DNA of 64,000 nt from Croceivirga sp. (GTDB taxonomy: Bacteria; Bacteroidota; Bacteroidia; Flavobacteriales; Flavobacteriaceae). A program made the position numbers and the translations under genes. The notes under the pieces were generated by a model. It made no database searches. It saw only the letters and a list, made by a program, of their open reading frames with translations, and was not told the origin of the DNA. The DNA lies in contig JANQKR010000027.1 in NCBI GenBank assembly GCA_028281025.1, forward strand, positions 62,001 through 126,000, read 5' to 3'. Shown piece by piece: positions 8,978-18,887 of the stretch. Each line of letters begins with the position of its first letter. Position 1 is the stretch's first letter.

Positions 8978-10507
8978 ATGAAACCATCCTCTCTTTTCGT
9001 CTTTATTTTGGGATGTTCCACACTCCTTAATACATTGGCTACGTTCGGTCAAAAGCTGGACCAAAAACAATTGGAAGTCGCTGCAGGGAAATATGCGACC
9101 CGTTCTTTCCCATTATTAAAGGAGTTGCTGAGTATTCCCAATGATGCTTTTTATCCCGAGGATATTGAAAAAAACGTCCAATGGTGCGAAAAAGCATTTT
9201 CGAAAAGGGGCTTTGCCACTACTAGAATTGAAACCAAAACGGTTCCCCTGTTATTGGCCGAGCGAAAACACCCAAAGGCAAAAAAGACGGTCCTCATCTA
9301 TTTGCAAATTGACGGGCAACCGGTGGATTCCACGCGCTGGTTTCAGGAAACTCCCTACACCCCTACCCTCAAAAGACCAGGTAAATCTGTGGGTTGGGAA
9401 TCCCTCCCGTGGAGTTCCATTGTGGATTATCAAGATGATTGGCGGGTTTTTGCGCGATCGGCAAGTGACGCCAAAGGACCCGTGGCCATGTTTTTGGCAG
9501 CTTTGGATGCAACGGCAGAATTGCGGATCGATCCCAACTACAACGTCAAGGTCATTATGGATTTTGAGGAAGAATTGGGGTCCCCCCAACTTCCAAAAGC
9601 CGTAACTGAAAATGCCGACTTATTAAAAGCGGACATGCTCATTATTTTTGATGGGCCAAGGCATATTAGCAACAGACCCACGCTAACTTTTGGCGCACGT
9701 GGTATCGCCACATTGCAGTTGACCACCTATGGCCCCGTTGTTCCCCAACATAGTGGACATTTTGGAAATTATGCCCCAAATCCCGCATTGCGCCTTTCCA
9801 AACTATTGGCCTCCATGAAGGACGATGATGGCAGGGTCACCATTCCCGGTTTTTATGATGGTATTTCCATTACTCCCGAAACCGAGAAAATTCTTAAATC
9901 GGTTCCCGACAACGAAGAACTGATCAACTACCGTCTGCAGATTGCAGAGGCGGACAAAGTTGCCAGCTATTACCAGGCCGCCATTCAATATCCCTCCCTG
10001 AATATCAGGGGTATGCAATCGGGTTGGATCGATGAAAAAGTTCGTACCATTGTCCCCAGTTGGGCCAGGGCAGAAATTGATGTACGGTTGGTTTTGGAAT
10101 CGGACCCCAATCGCCTTATCGGACTCATCAAAGATCATATTACAAGCCAAGGTTATTATCTTTTGGATAGGGTACCAACCAAAGGGGAGCGATTAAAATA
10201 TCCTAAAATTGTCACCTTGACCCACGAAGTATCCTATCAATCCTTTCGAACGGACTTCAATTCAGAAGTAGGCCTGTGGTTGACCAGGGCATTGAACAAT
10301 GCCTTTGGTGAAGAACCCATAAGAATTCGAATGAGTGGGGGTTCCATTCCCATATCCCCCTTTGTGACCACCTTGAATATTCCGGCCGTTACCGTACCTA
10401 CTGTCAATCGGGATAACAATCAACACAGCCCCAATGAGAATTTACGATTGGGGAATTATCGTGAAGGAATTAAAACGATGATAGCTATTTTGGCAGAACC
10501 CTTATAA
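8978..10507 (+). CDS. Secreted M20-family peptidase-like protein, first ligand altered
   Basis: A 509-residue exported protein (signal peptide ending LATFGQ) of the M20/M25/M40 family. The bridging Asp lies in RSASDAKGPVAM, the catalytic Glu pair in FEEELGSP, and a C-terminal His in NQHSPNENL. A dimerisation domain occupies the middle. The segment that normally reads like GHYDVQP is LQIDGQPVDSTRW, so the first metal-ligand His is replaced by Gln. This may define a family subgroup or reduced activity. It is 63 bases after the dehydrogenase gene. Confidence 0.87.
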   Translation: MKPSSLFVFILGCSTLLNTLATFGQKLDQKQLEVAAGKYATRSFPLLKELLSIPNDAFYPEDIEKNVQWCEKAFSKRGFATTRIETKTVPLLLAERKHPKAKKTVLIYLQIDGQPVDSTRWFQETPYTPTLKRPGKSVGWESLPWSSIVDYQDDWRVFARSASDAKGPVAMFLAALDATAELRIDPNYNVKVIMDFEEELGSPQLPKAVTENADLLKADMLIIFDGPRHISNRPTLTFGARGIATLQLTTYGPVVPQHSGHFGNYAPNPALRLSKLLASMKDDDGRVTIPGFYDGISITPETEKILKSVPDNEELINYRLQIAEADKVASYYQAAIQYPSLNIRGMQSGWIDEKVRTIVPSWARAEIDVRLVLESDPNRLIGLIKDHITSQGYYLLDRVPTKGERLKYPKIVTLTHEVSYQSFRTDFNSEVGLWLTRALNNAFGEEPIRIRMSGGSIPISPFVTTLNIPAVTVPTVNRDNNQHSPNENLRLGNYREGIKTMIAILAEPL

Positions 10508-10515
10508 TTCGCACA

Positions 10516-11091
10516 ATGCCCGAACTTAAAGAAATTTACTTCGAAGACGACATGGCCTGGCGCAATTGGCTTCATAAAAACCATGCAAATCCCGATGGGA
10601 TTTATCTTATTTTCTATGCGGTTGATCATGAAATGCCCAGCATGCGATGGGAAGAAGCGGTCCGAGTAGCTTTGTGCTATGGTTGGATCGATAGCACGGT
10701 TAAAAGTCTGGGCAACGGCAAAAGGCGACAGTATTTCTGCCCGCGAAAACCAAAAAGTGTTTGGAGCAAGGTAAACAAAGATCACATCAAGGAATTGACA
10801 AAGGCCGGTCTTATGCATGAAAGTGGATTTAAGGCCATGGAAATTGCCAAGGAAAATGGTTCCTGGACGGCTTTGGATGATGTAGAAAATGGAGTAATCC
10901 CCGATGATCTGCAAAAAGCGTTCAATCGAAGTAAAAAAGCCTTTGAAAATTACCAGGGCCTAACCCGTGGACAACGGAAGAGCTATCTGTATTGGCTGAA
11001 CCAGGCCAAAAGAAAGGAAACCCGACAAAAAAGAATCACAGAAATCATTGACCTCTGCAAAAAGGGGGTAAAATCAAGAAACCCCCGTTAG
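10516..11091 (+). CDS. YdeI/OmpD-associated family protein
   Basis: A 191-residue cytosolic protein. The N-terminal half (WEEAVRVALCYGWIDSTVK, then RRQYFCPRKPKSVWSKVNK) is diagnostic of the YdeI/OmpD-associated family, and the C-terminal half is the helical region with RKSYLYWLNQAKRKETRQKR. Some members were linked to resistance against bacteriocins or peptides, but the biochemical role is not settled. It starts 8 bases after the M20 gene and its stop faces the tricorn gene stop only 2 bases away. A second, differently built member is at 27913-28395. Confidence 0.88.
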   Translation: MPELKEIYFEDDMAWRNWLHKNHANPDGIYLIFYAVDHEMPSMRWEEAVRVALCYGWIDSTVKSLGNGKRRQYFCPRKPKSVWSKVNKDHIKELTKAGLMHESGFKAMEIAKENGSWTALDDVENGVIPDDLQKAFNRSKKAFENYQGLTRGQRKSYLYWLNQAKRKETRQKRITEIIDLCKKGVKSRNPR

Positions 11092-11093
11092 TT

Positions 11094-14000
11094 TTATTGT
11101 CCAACCTCCAATAATAGTTCTTTAATGGAACGTTCCAATTGTTGGTCCACTCCCTTATCAATGACATCCGGGCTGTTTTTCACCATAATCATCGGTTCGG
11201 TCTGGTTGTTTTCCATCCATTCCCCCGCCTTGTTCCTGGCACTCACGGGCACCACACCCCAACGACCGCCATCGGGCAAGCGCTCCCAACCGGCAAAACT
11301 ACAGGTTCCCGGTACGGGCATGCCAACAGTTTTTCCAATTTTTAAATCCGTATAACCGCTGGCAAAACAATGACCATCACTATACATGGATTCATTAAAG
11401 ATGGCCAAGGTGGGCTTTGTCCATCTGGACGTTGGCTCACCCCCAACCTTTCGATCCTCTGTTTCGTAACTTATAAAGGGTTCTCCGGTAAAGAACATGG
11501 CCAGATCGGCCACCAAATCCCCACCACCATTAAATCGAGTATCCACAATGACTGCCTTTTTATCGGCAAATTTCCCCAACATCTGTTCGTAAATGTTACG
11601 GTAAGGACCATCACTCATTCCGGGAATATGAACATAACCTAACTGACCCCCACTCTTTTCTTCAACTTCTTTTTCGTTCGTCTTCACCCACCTTTTGTAC
11701 AACAGCCGGTTTTCCTCTGCCAACGTAATGGGCTTTACTGTAATCTGCTGTCTCTTTTGGGTTTTGGGATCAAGAACCTCCAATAACGTAAACGTTCCCG
11801 CAATACGATTGAGGTATTTGGCTACATCCACATTTTCCATTACGGTTTCCCCATTTATTCTTTCAATGATACTTCCTTCCGCAATGGAAAAAGAGGCCTT
11901 GTCCAACGGACCGCCCTTCATGACCTCGGCAATCCTAATACCATCTCCCACATGCGCATAATCCATAAAAATGCCCAAACTGGCCGTAGCATCCTCATTG
12001 GGGATTTTTCCGCTGAACCGCCCCCCGGCATGACTCACATTCAATTCTCCCAGCAGTTCCGATATCATTTCGGCAAATTCATAAGAGTTCCCCAAATGTG
12101 GAACATACTTTTCATACGCTTTTCTGAGCATGTCCCAATCCATACCGTGAAAATTGGAGTGATAAAAAATGGCATTGGTGCGCAGCCAAACATGTTCAAA
12201 CATATGTTGACGCTCGGCATCCGTGTCCAGTAGCATTTCAGATTTCATTTTGATCGGCTTTTTGGATGCTCCGGCCAAATCCACTTTGAAAATCTTCCCG
12301 TCACTCAATAGGAAAAGGGTTTCCTGTTTGGCGTCCCACTGCAAGTTCGCCTTTTTTGCTCCAAGGGAAAGGAGCATTTTGGTCTTTTTGGTGCGCAGTT
12401 CCGTTTCCCAGAGATTCATGTTTTTTTCAAAACGGGCCAGGTAGTATAGTTTTTCCCCATCCTGGGATAAAATGGCGTCCCCAAGGGTTGAGGAATGGAT
12501 GGTAAGGCGTGCCTTGCGTTCCCTAATGTCCTCCCAGTCAAACACCAAGGGTTTGATTTCCCCCTCGTTTTTACTCTCCCCTTTTCTCCCTTTTTGCTTT
12601 TTGGAATCGTCATTTTCATCCTTTTTGTCATTTCCGTTCTCCTCCAATAACTTCATCAAATCATACTCTTCTTCGGACATTTTGTAGTTGTCCCATCCTT
12701 CCTGCGTTAAGAACATACCGTATACGTCCGCCTGGGTTCTCCCGCTTGTGGCATAACTTTTAAGACCGTCCCGATTACTGAACCAGATGAGTTGTTTACC
12801 CCCATCGACCCATTTGGGCATAAAATCATAATAACCACTTTGGGTAAGGTTTTCTTTTCTGGAACCATCCGACGATACCAATAAAATTTCACCATTGCTC
12901 AAGGTTTTCCCCCACGAGACCGCCAACCATTTGCTATCCGGACTCCATTTAAAATATTTATCCCCATCTTGAAAATGGTACAATTCATCAGGCGTCAAAA
13001 GTGTTTTTTCGTCCTTTGACTTCAGGTTTACCACTTTTAGGGTTCTTCTGTCCTCAATAAATGCCATTAGGTTCCCGTCTGGAGAAAATTCTGGCAAATA
13101 ACAATCAACGGCCTTTCCCAAGACCAATTTTTCATTAAGCAGCGTGGCTGCAAAAAAGTAAGGCTCTTCCTTACGTACTTTTTCCGTTTGATAAATTTGC
13201 CATTTCCCTCCGCGTTCACTGGCATAGGCAACCGCATTCCCATCAGCCGTAAATCGGACAAAACGCTCCTGCTCCGGTGTATTGGTCAGGCGTTTGGTAA
13301 GTCCACCCTCCACCGCGGTAACAAAAACCTCGCCCCGGGCAATAAAGGCAATTTCCTTTCCATTTGGGGCTATGGCCATTTCCCGGATATCGGAATTAAT
13401 GGAGATAAATTGGTCGGTATTCGCAGCGTCTTGGGTTCGAATTAGAATATTTACCTTTTTTGGGGCGTCCCCGTCCCTTAAGGTATAAATCTCCCCATCA
13501 TAGCTAAAGGCCATGGTTTCATTACCGTAGGATAACGAACGAACAGGATGGGTTGCTAAGGTAGTAAGCTGCTGATTCTGGCCCGGATTTTCCAGGCTAA
13601 AACGATGCACGTTAAAACTACCGCTCTCTTCACTTAAATAGTATACCGTTTTTTCATCCTTGGAAAGTACGGGATTTCGGTCCTCCCCCTTAAAGGAGGT
13701 AAGCTGGGTATGCCTGTCCTCTTCAAAATCATATTTCCATAGGTCACGGGCTATTGCGGAAACATGATGTTTCCTAAACGCATTTTCATACCCCTTTTGA
13801 TCATGATACAGCATAAAACGCCCATCATTGTTTACCTGCACGTCTTCCATGGGAACCGTCAACACCTGGTCTACCTTACCTGCATTGGAAGCTACCTTAT
13901 ACAATTCCGGTTGCACCCGCGTGGGGTACTGACGGTGTTTCACGGCATCTTGCCGTACCGCTCCAAAAAGGACGTAGGCATCATCATGGGAGAACGTATA

Positions 14001-14333
14001 GGGGGTTTCATCATTGCTATGGAACGTAAGACGTGTGGCCGCTCCCCCTAAGGCATCCATCACAAAAATGTCAAAATTCCCATACCGATCGGATGCAAAG
14101 GCAATCCGTTTTCCATCTTTGCTCCAAACCGCCTTATAATCATGGGCTTTATGAAAAGTAAGTTGCGTTGCCACTCCCCCATCCGAAGCCACCCGGAAAA
14201 GGTTCCCCTTATAGGTAAAAACAATGGCAGAACCATCTGGTGAAATGGCCGGATAGCGGGCCCATTTTGGATTGATTTGTCCAAATAAGGCCATAGTAAG
14301 GAACAAGGAAAAAACCAGTGCAAAACTTTTCAT
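11094..14333 (-). CDS. Secreted tricorn-like S41 protease
   Basis: A 1079-residue exported protease (signal peptide MKSFALVFSLFLTMALFGQ). Residues about 20-500 form TolB-like propeller blades (for example ISPDGSAIVFTYKGNLF, WSKDGKRIAFASDRYGN). A charged Lys/Glu-rich linker lies near residues 570-600. A C-terminal PDZ and S41 core follows. The tricorn catalytic set can be placed: Ser767-His768 in NVSHAGG, nucleophile Ser985 in MYSDGHCFA, and the later Glu in NNQTEPM. It degrades peptides, probably in the periplasm; the propellers are thought to filter substrates. Monocistronic as far as can be seen. Confidence 0.93.
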   Translation of the reverse strand: MKSFALVFSLFLTMALFGQINPKWARYPAISPDGSAIVFTYKGNLFRVASDGGVATQLTFHKAHDYKAVWSKDGKRIAFASDRYGNFDIFVMDALGGAATRLTFHSNDETPYTFSHDDAYVLFGAVRQDAVKHRQYPTRVQPELYKVASNAGKVDQVLTVPMEDVQVNNDGRFMLYHDQKGYENAFRKHHVSAIARDLWKYDFEEDRHTQLTSFKGEDRNPVLSKDEKTVYYLSEESGSFNVHRFSLENPGQNQQLTTLATHPVRSLSYGNETMAFSYDGEIYTLRDGDAPKKVNILIRTQDAANTDQFISINSDIREMAIAPNGKEIAFIARGEVFVTAVEGGLTKRLTNTPEQERFVRFTADGNAVAYASERGGKWQIYQTEKVRKEEPYFFAATLLNEKLVLGKAVDCYLPEFSPDGNLMAFIEDRRTLKVVNLKSKDEKTLLTPDELYHFQDGDKYFKWSPDSKWLAVSWGKTLSNGEILLVSSDGSRKENLTQSGYYDFMPKWVDGGKQLIWFSNRDGLKSYATSGRTQADVYGMFLTQEGWDNYKMSEEEYDLMKLLEENGNDKKDENDDSKKQKGRKGESKNEGEIKPLVFDWEDIRERKARLTIHSSTLGDAILSQDGEKLYYLARFEKNMNLWETELRTKKTKMLLSLGAKKANLQWDAKQETLFLLSDGKIFKVDLAGASKKPIKMKSEMLLDTDAERQHMFEHVWLRTNAIFYHSNFHGMDWDMLRKAYEKYVPHLGNSYEFAEMISELLGELNVSHAGGRFSGKIPNEDATASLGIFMDYAHVGDGIRIAEVMKGGPLDKASFSIAEGSIIERINGETVMENVDVAKYLNRIAGTFTLLEVLDPKTQKRQQITVKPITLAEENRLLYKRWVKTNEKEVEEKSGGQLGYVHIPGMSDGPYRNIYEQMLGKFADKKAVIVDTRFNGGGDLVADLAMFFTGEPFISYETEDRKVGGEPTSRWTKPTLAIFNESMYSDGHCFASGYTDLKIGKTVGMPVPGTCSFAGWERLPDGGRWGVVPVSARNKAGEWMENNQTEPMIMVKNSPDVIDKGVDQQLERSIKELLLEVGQ

Positions 14334-14551
14334 GTAACAAGGGTTTGGTTAAGGGAAGGAAGATACCAAAAATCAAGCTGTTGACAAGAGGCAAGTGACG
14401 ATAAAGCCCCTTAAAAAACCTTAATAAACCCTATTTGTGCTATTGCCAACAACCTTATCTTTAATGGGATTTCATGACTTCTGGATAGATGCCATAATCC
14501 CTTTGGGGCGTATATTTTTTGGTTGTTGAACGTTCTGAAAAATGACATTCC

Positions 14552-15799
14552 TTAGTTTTTGTTATATAATTTGAAATAGATAAAAGCAGCAATCCCGCCA
14601 ATTGCTGAAAAACCGGTCAACATCCAAAAAACATATTGATGTCCCCTTTCCCCGGGATAAGTATCCAAAAAATAGCCGTAGGCCGGACCAGCAAAAATAT
14701 CGGGAGTATATCCCACCAAGGAAATCAGACCTACGGCAGTTCCCGTTAAAACCAATGGAATCCTCCCTTCACGCATTACTCCAAAATATAATGCCCGGGC
14801 CGCATAAACCCCAACGCCGATAATCACCACCGATATAAAAAACAGTACTGTGGTAGAGGGTCCTATGATGCCGGTAGCAAAAAAGATACCTCCTACTACG
14901 CAAAACACCAAGCTCAATAAAAGCCAAAAAGTGATACGAAACCTATCCACCAATAAACCGACCAGAATTCCTGTTGTTGGTCTTAAAAATTGGAGGAAAG
15001 TGCCCACTTGGGCCGATTTCACCTGATCATATAACATTACCTCATTGGCATATTGGGAGACCACATCCGTTATTTTATACCCTACATACGAGCATAGAAT
15101 GATAATCATCAAAAGCCATACAGAAGGCAATTTCAGTACCTGTTTTAGCTCTTTGCCCGTTATTCGATCAACTAAAATTTTCGTTTCATCAACGTTGGAT
15201 TTCATAAACAGCCAAACCAATATCCCAATAAAGACAATAATGGTGGAGGCAACATAGATTACATAAGTAAATGCATTTTGCCGCTCTGCGAGGGTAGCTT
15301 CCTGAACATCGGAGGACAAAAAAGCCGCGAATACAAAGACGCCCAACACTCCAAATAAAGCCCCTGTAAGTCCGCGCCCCCCATCCAACAGGCCAAATGC
15401 CTTTCCCTGTGAGGTATCGCCGCCCCAAACGCGAGTGGCTTTTATCATGGGTGCCCAAAACAAAAATATGGTGGTAAAACCCCAATATCCATACAGGATT
15501 TTTAGGGTTTCCAGATCAGGATAACGGGCATACAGTATACCTCCAAGGGCCGTAAGCCATAGGGCCACCGCTATTAGTTTTCTTGGCGGAAACCTATCTG
15601 CCAAGGGTCCACCAAAAGGGTATGAGACCATAGCAATGATACCATAAATGGCCACACCGAGGTTATAGTCCAAGTTGGTCATTTCAAAAACGTCCAGTAC
15701 GGTAGGCCTAAAAATGCGGGGCAATACAAAAGGGAGGATGAAAACGGCCTCTCCGGCCAAAATCAGAAGTACAAGATAATACCAGGCGGGTTTGTTCAT
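14552..15799 (-). CDS. MFS transporter
   Basis: A 415-residue permease with about twelve transmembrane segments. The loop 2-3 region reads GGPLADRFPPRKLIAVA, a form of the MFS signature, and the middle contains GDTSQGKAFGLLDGGRGL, like the YihN/OPA-related group of MFS carriers. Substrate is unknown. Its ATG lies directly after the stop of the DUF1272 gene (no gap), so the two are one transcript. About 218 bases separate its 3' end from the tricorn start, containing AT-rich sequence without a gene. Confidence 0.9.
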   Translation of the reverse strand: MNKPAWYYLVLLILAGEAVFILPFVLPRIFRPTVLDVFEMTNLDYNLGVAIYGIIAMVSYPFGGPLADRFPPRKLIAVALWLTALGGILYARYPDLETLKILYGYWGFTTIFLFWAPMIKATRVWGGDTSQGKAFGLLDGGRGLTGALFGVLGVFVFAAFLSSDVQEATLAERQNAFTYVIYVASTIIVFIGILVWLFMKSNVDETKILVDRITGKELKQVLKLPSVWLLMIIILCSYVGYKITDVVSQYANEVMLYDQVKSAQVGTFLQFLRPTTGILVGLLVDRFRITFWLLLSLVFCVVGGIFFATGIIGPSTTVLFFISVVIIGVGVYAARALYFGVMREGRIPLVLTGTAVGLISLVGYTPDIFAGPAYGYFLDTYPGERGHQYVFWMLTGFSAIGGIAAFIYFKLYNKN

Positions 15800-16090
15800 T
15801 TATCTCTTATTGGGAGGTATCGATGAATTTTTATCCTTTAGTATTTGAAAAGCCCTAAAATCAATAGATTTATGGACATGTGTACGAGAAGCGGGATAAT
15901 TGCTCAATTGTGCTTTGGGACGCACCGGCCTTTTTTCAAAACCACCACCGCAGTTGGGACATACATTTTCCATTAGGTGTTCAACGCACGTTATGCAAAA
16001 GGTACATTCATAGGTGCAGATCATGGCTTCTTCACTATCCGGCGGAAGGGAGGCATGACAATGTTCACAACTGGGTCTTAGTTCAAGCAT
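15800..16090 (-). CDS. DUF1272 zinc-ribbon-like small protein
   Basis: A 96-residue protein beginning LELRPSCEHCHASLPPDSE, the hallmark start of DUF1272. Cysteine pairs CEHC, CTYECTFCITC and CPNC suggest one or two bound zinc ions. Function is unknown. I use ATG at 16090 because the family begins MLELRP; the longer reading from 16126 would need TTG and adds residues without family similarity. The C-terminal tail after the last CPNCGG is longer than usual. It is the first gene of a two-gene unit with the MFS transporter. Confidence 0.88.
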   Translation of the reverse strand: MLELRPSCEHCHASLPPDSEEAMICTYECTFCITCVEHLMENVCPNCGGGFEKRPVRPKAQLSNYPASRTHVHKSIDFRAFQILKDKNSSIPPNKR

Positions 16091-16371
16091 TTCAAAATCG
16101 ATTTCGCTAAAGGTAACGATTCCCAATCCGTTTTGGGAAAAACATCAAAACCTCCTCGAGCTTTTGGTTGTCTTTAAAATACCAAGGGATGGTAGAAGCG
16201 AAAATACGCAGTTGTATTATTTTGATTTTCATAACGATACACTGTTAAAAGCGCATTACTTATCCATACGATTTGGCAACGACCAATAATCTGGCCATAT
16301 CACTCGAAAATAGGGTATCGGAATCAACACCGCTACATTTCCAGAAGAAAGGAAAAAGACTCGCTCCATAT
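16091..16371. other. Intergenic stretch without a gene
   Basis: I see no coding region with plausible composition, no RNA gene and no strong hairpin here. It should hold the promoter of the minus-strand DUF1272-MFS unit, but no clear Bacteroidota -7 box was picked out. The heptanucleotide array begins at its right end. Confidence 0.5.
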
Positions 16372-16688
16372 CAACTACTAACTCCTTACCGCCAACCTTT
16401 AACCTTTAACCTTTAACCCTTAACTCCTTACCGCCAACTGCCAACTCCTAACTTTTAACCTTTAACCTTTAACCTTTAACCTTTAACTCTTAACTCTTAA
16501 CTCTTAACTCCTTACCGCCAACTGCCAACTTTTAACCTTTAACCTTTAACCCTTAACTCTTAACTCCTTACCGCCAACTGCCAACTGCCAACTCCTAACT
16601 TTTAACCTTTAACCTTTAACTCTTAACTCCTAACTCCTAACCCCTAACCCCTAACCCCTAACTTTTAACCTTTAACCCTTAACTCCTA
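16372..16688. repeat. Heptanucleotide tandem array (about 45 units)
   Basis: The whole stretch can be read in 7-base units such as AACCTTT, AACTCTT, AACTCCT, AACTTTT, AACTGCC and TACCGCC, with the period kept throughout. Runs of AACCTTT alternate with a higher-order block in which TACCGCC and AACTGCC precede AACTCCT; TACCGCC occurs four times. The plus strand is C/A/T-rich and nearly free of G except in TACCGCC and AACTGCC. It lies just after the stop of the M19 dipeptidase gene and upstream of the DUF1272 gene. Role unknown. Confidence 0.9.
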
Positions 16689-16700
16689 AACCCTGCTTCC

Positions 16701-17765
16701 CTAGGCCCAGGTCCGCCTTAGAAAATTGATAAAGTTTTGATACATGATATTCTCGATATCTTCTTCGGTGTATCCCCTGGTTTTCAGTAATTGCGGTACC
16801 TTTTGCAAATCTGCAATGGTATCGAGGTCAGCTGGACTTTGTTCCTTCCCAAAGGCACCGTCCAAATCCGTACCAATTCCAACATGCAAGGCATTGCCCG
16901 CCAATTGACAGATATGATCAATATGATGCACCATTCGCTCCAAGGTAACGCCCATGCCCTGGGGTGTTGACTTTCCACGCACCCAATGGGGAACCAACAT
17001 CCAGGCATCCAGAGCCACACCTATAACCGCTTTTCTATCGAGCAATTCTTTGATCTGTTCATTGGAAAACTGCCGGTTATGGTCCACCAATTCCCTACAA
17101 TTGTTATGGCTCGCCCAAATAGGACCATGATATACGTCCAAGGCTTCCCAAAAACTGGTATCACAAAGATGGGTCACATCCAGTATGAGGTTGAGTTCTT
17201 CAATTTTTTTTAAAAGCGCCCTGCCTTTAGCACCGATGCCACCATCCGAATCCGTTCCATAGGCGTAGGTGCCAGGGCCATAATGTGCCGGACCTATGGC
17301 ACGAAGCCCCATTTCATATGACTTTTCCAAATGGTCCAAGGTCACTATGGAATCAGCACCCTCAAGGCTTAGGATATAGCCAATCGGTTTTTGGGGAACA
17401 TTGTCCTGCCACAGTTTCAAATGGGTGTTTAGGGAGTCCAAATCGTTGATCTGTACCATTTCACCAATAGCTTCCATACTTTGGTACCAAGCCAGTTGGC
17501 CCTGGGTCTGTGCCCATGCCTGATATGGGGAGTTCCAACCTGGCAAATGACTGCCTTTTTTCACGTAGCGTGCTATTTGGGTGGCCACACAAAGCCCAAT
17601 GTTCCCTTTACGCATCTCGGGTAAGGAAACGGTATTCAAGCCTCTATCGGGTTTATCAACCATTCCAAGCTCACTTTTTCGAATCTCCTCCACCGACCAT
17701 CGTAAATCGCGATTCCACTCCAAAGCGTTCATCGCCAAATCCAAATGCGCATCAAATATGAACAT
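16701..17765 (-). CDS. M19-family (membrane dipeptidase-like) dipeptidase
   Basis: A 354-residue zinc dipeptidase of the amidohydrolase fold. It opens with FDAHLDLAMNALEW (HxD metal pair), has SLEGAD with the bridging Glu, LDVTHLCDTSFWEAL and ASHNNCRELVDHNR with further His ligands, and IGTDLDGAFG near the end. No signal peptide is evident, so it is probably cytosolic. M19 enzymes accept dipeptides with a D-amino acid at the C-terminal position, which fits the neighbouring D-amino-acid genes. It is last in the GntP-RidA-aldolase operon, 8 bases after the aldolase stop. Confidence 0.93.
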   Translation of the reverse strand: MFIFDAHLDLAMNALEWNRDLRWSVEEIRKSELGMVDKPDRGLNTVSLPEMRKGNIGLCVATQIARYVKKGSHLPGWNSPYQAWAQTQGQLAWYQSMEAIGEMVQINDLDSLNTHLKLWQDNVPQKPIGYILSLEGADSIVTLDHLEKSYEMGLRAIGPAHYGPGTYAYGTDSDGGIGAKGRALLKKIEELNLILDVTHLCDTSFWEALDVYHGPIWASHNNCRELVDHNRQFSNEQIKELLDRKAVIGVALDAWMLVPHWVRGKSTPQGMGVTLERMVHHIDHICQLAGNALHVGIGTDLDGAFGKEQSPADLDTIADLQKVPQLLKTRGYTEEDIENIMYQNFINFLRRTWA

Positions 17766-17773
17766 TCCAAAAA

Positions 17774-18886
17774 CTAAATGGTTATTTTATTGTTACGCGC
17801 GGCAACACTCCAGATTTCCTGGTCACCATTGGTGGCGATTGAAATTACCTCATGGTATTTGGCCACGGTGGGACAGATGTGAAACGGTACGGCATACAAA
17901 ATGTCCCCTACCTCATAAGCACCGCTTTTTTGGGTGGTCACCACCAGATGTTCCTCACTTTGGCCGATTTGTTCAAAATCAACGTCCCCTAAAAACCTGA
18001 CGCGTGGTAATGGCATTTCCGGAGCGACCGATTTATGTCCGAGATCCAAGCACAGATATCCTTCCTTGGGCTTACTAATGATACGGCTCATCAACACCGC
18101 AGCGGGCACAAATTCCATCTCAGGAAAAAGTGTTCCATACCGATGATCCCAGAGCAACGAAGTCCCCGGAGATACCTCAACGGTCCCCCTTCTGGAATGG
18201 ATGGGAAAGGAAGGAGTCCCCCCTGCAACAATGGTGTTGACCGGCATTCCCAAATCTTCAATATCACGTTTCAATTGGGACACCAATTCGAAGGCTGTAT
18301 CACACACTTTAGTTCTCTCGGCGATATCGGGATTCCGAATATGACCGTCGTACGCATGTATCCCCTTCATCTCCAAATTTGGATGATCGGCAATCCGCCG
18401 ATACAGTGCAATGGCTTCCGGTCCCGGCACAATACCGGTACGATTCATGCCACTATTGATATCCAAAAACAGTGAAACCACCCTATGCTTTGTGGAAGCG
18501 ATCTTAGCGACTTCATCCATGGTTTTGGCATTATCCACAATTGTTGAAAAATGCGTTTCCGGATAGGTGTCCATTAAATCAAAAAAACGGGTGATGTTTG
18601 GTCCGGAAGGTTGTATGGCCAACAAAACATCCTTTGCCCCTGTTGTTGCCAGAAGTTCGGCTTCCGCAATCGTTGCGCATTTGAACTTATGGATACCGTG
18701 CCTCAATTGCATTTTAATAATTTCGGCAATTTTATGGGTCTTGATATGGGGCCGTAAACGCTGGGGACCGCCCGCAATTTTAAGCATGGTCCCAATGTTC
18801 TTTTCAATCCTTTCGGGAAACACCAACAGCGAAGGCGAAATTAGTTGTTCCGTATCCTTTATGCGGTACCAGTTTTCTTTTTCCAT
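17774..18886 (-). CDS. PLP-dependent D-serine dehydratase / D-threonine aldolase family enzyme
   Basis: A 370-residue fold-type III PLP enzyme (alanine racemase-like N-terminal barrel). The PLP lysine lies in RPHIKTHKIAEI near the N-terminus. The C-terminal metal motif FHICPTVAKYHEV has the HxC pair that binds zinc in eukaryotic-type D-serine dehydratase. The family includes D-serine dehydratase, D-threonine aldolase and D-threo-3-hydroxyaspartate dehydratase, so the substrate is a D-beta-hydroxy amino acid. ATG 18886 is chosen because it lies 1 base after the RidA stop; an ORF start at 18913 would overlap that gene. Confidence 0.9.
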   Translation of the reverse strand: MEKENWYRIKDTEQLISPSLLVFPERIEKNIGTMLKIAGGPQRLRPHIKTHKIAEIIKMQLRHGIHKFKCATIAEAELLATTGAKDVLLAIQPSGPNITRFFDLMDTYPETHFSTIVDNAKTMDEVAKIASTKHRVVSLFLDINSGMNRTGIVPGPEAIALYRRIADHPNLEMKGIHAYDGHIRNPDIAERTKVCDTAFELVSQLKRDIEDLGMPVNTIVAGGTPSFPIHSRRGTVEVSPGTSLLWDHRYGTLFPEMEFVPAAVLMSRIISKPKEGYLCLDLGHKSVAPEMPLPRVRFLGDVDFEQIGQSEEHLVVTTQKSGAYEVGDILYAVPFHICPTVAKYHEVISIATNGDQEIWSVAARNNKITI

Positions 18887-18887
18887 T

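Noticed and set aside
16372-16688. CRISPR array as explanation for the tandem repeats
   Set aside because: Units are only 7 bases, without spacers of constant length, and no cas genes are nearby.
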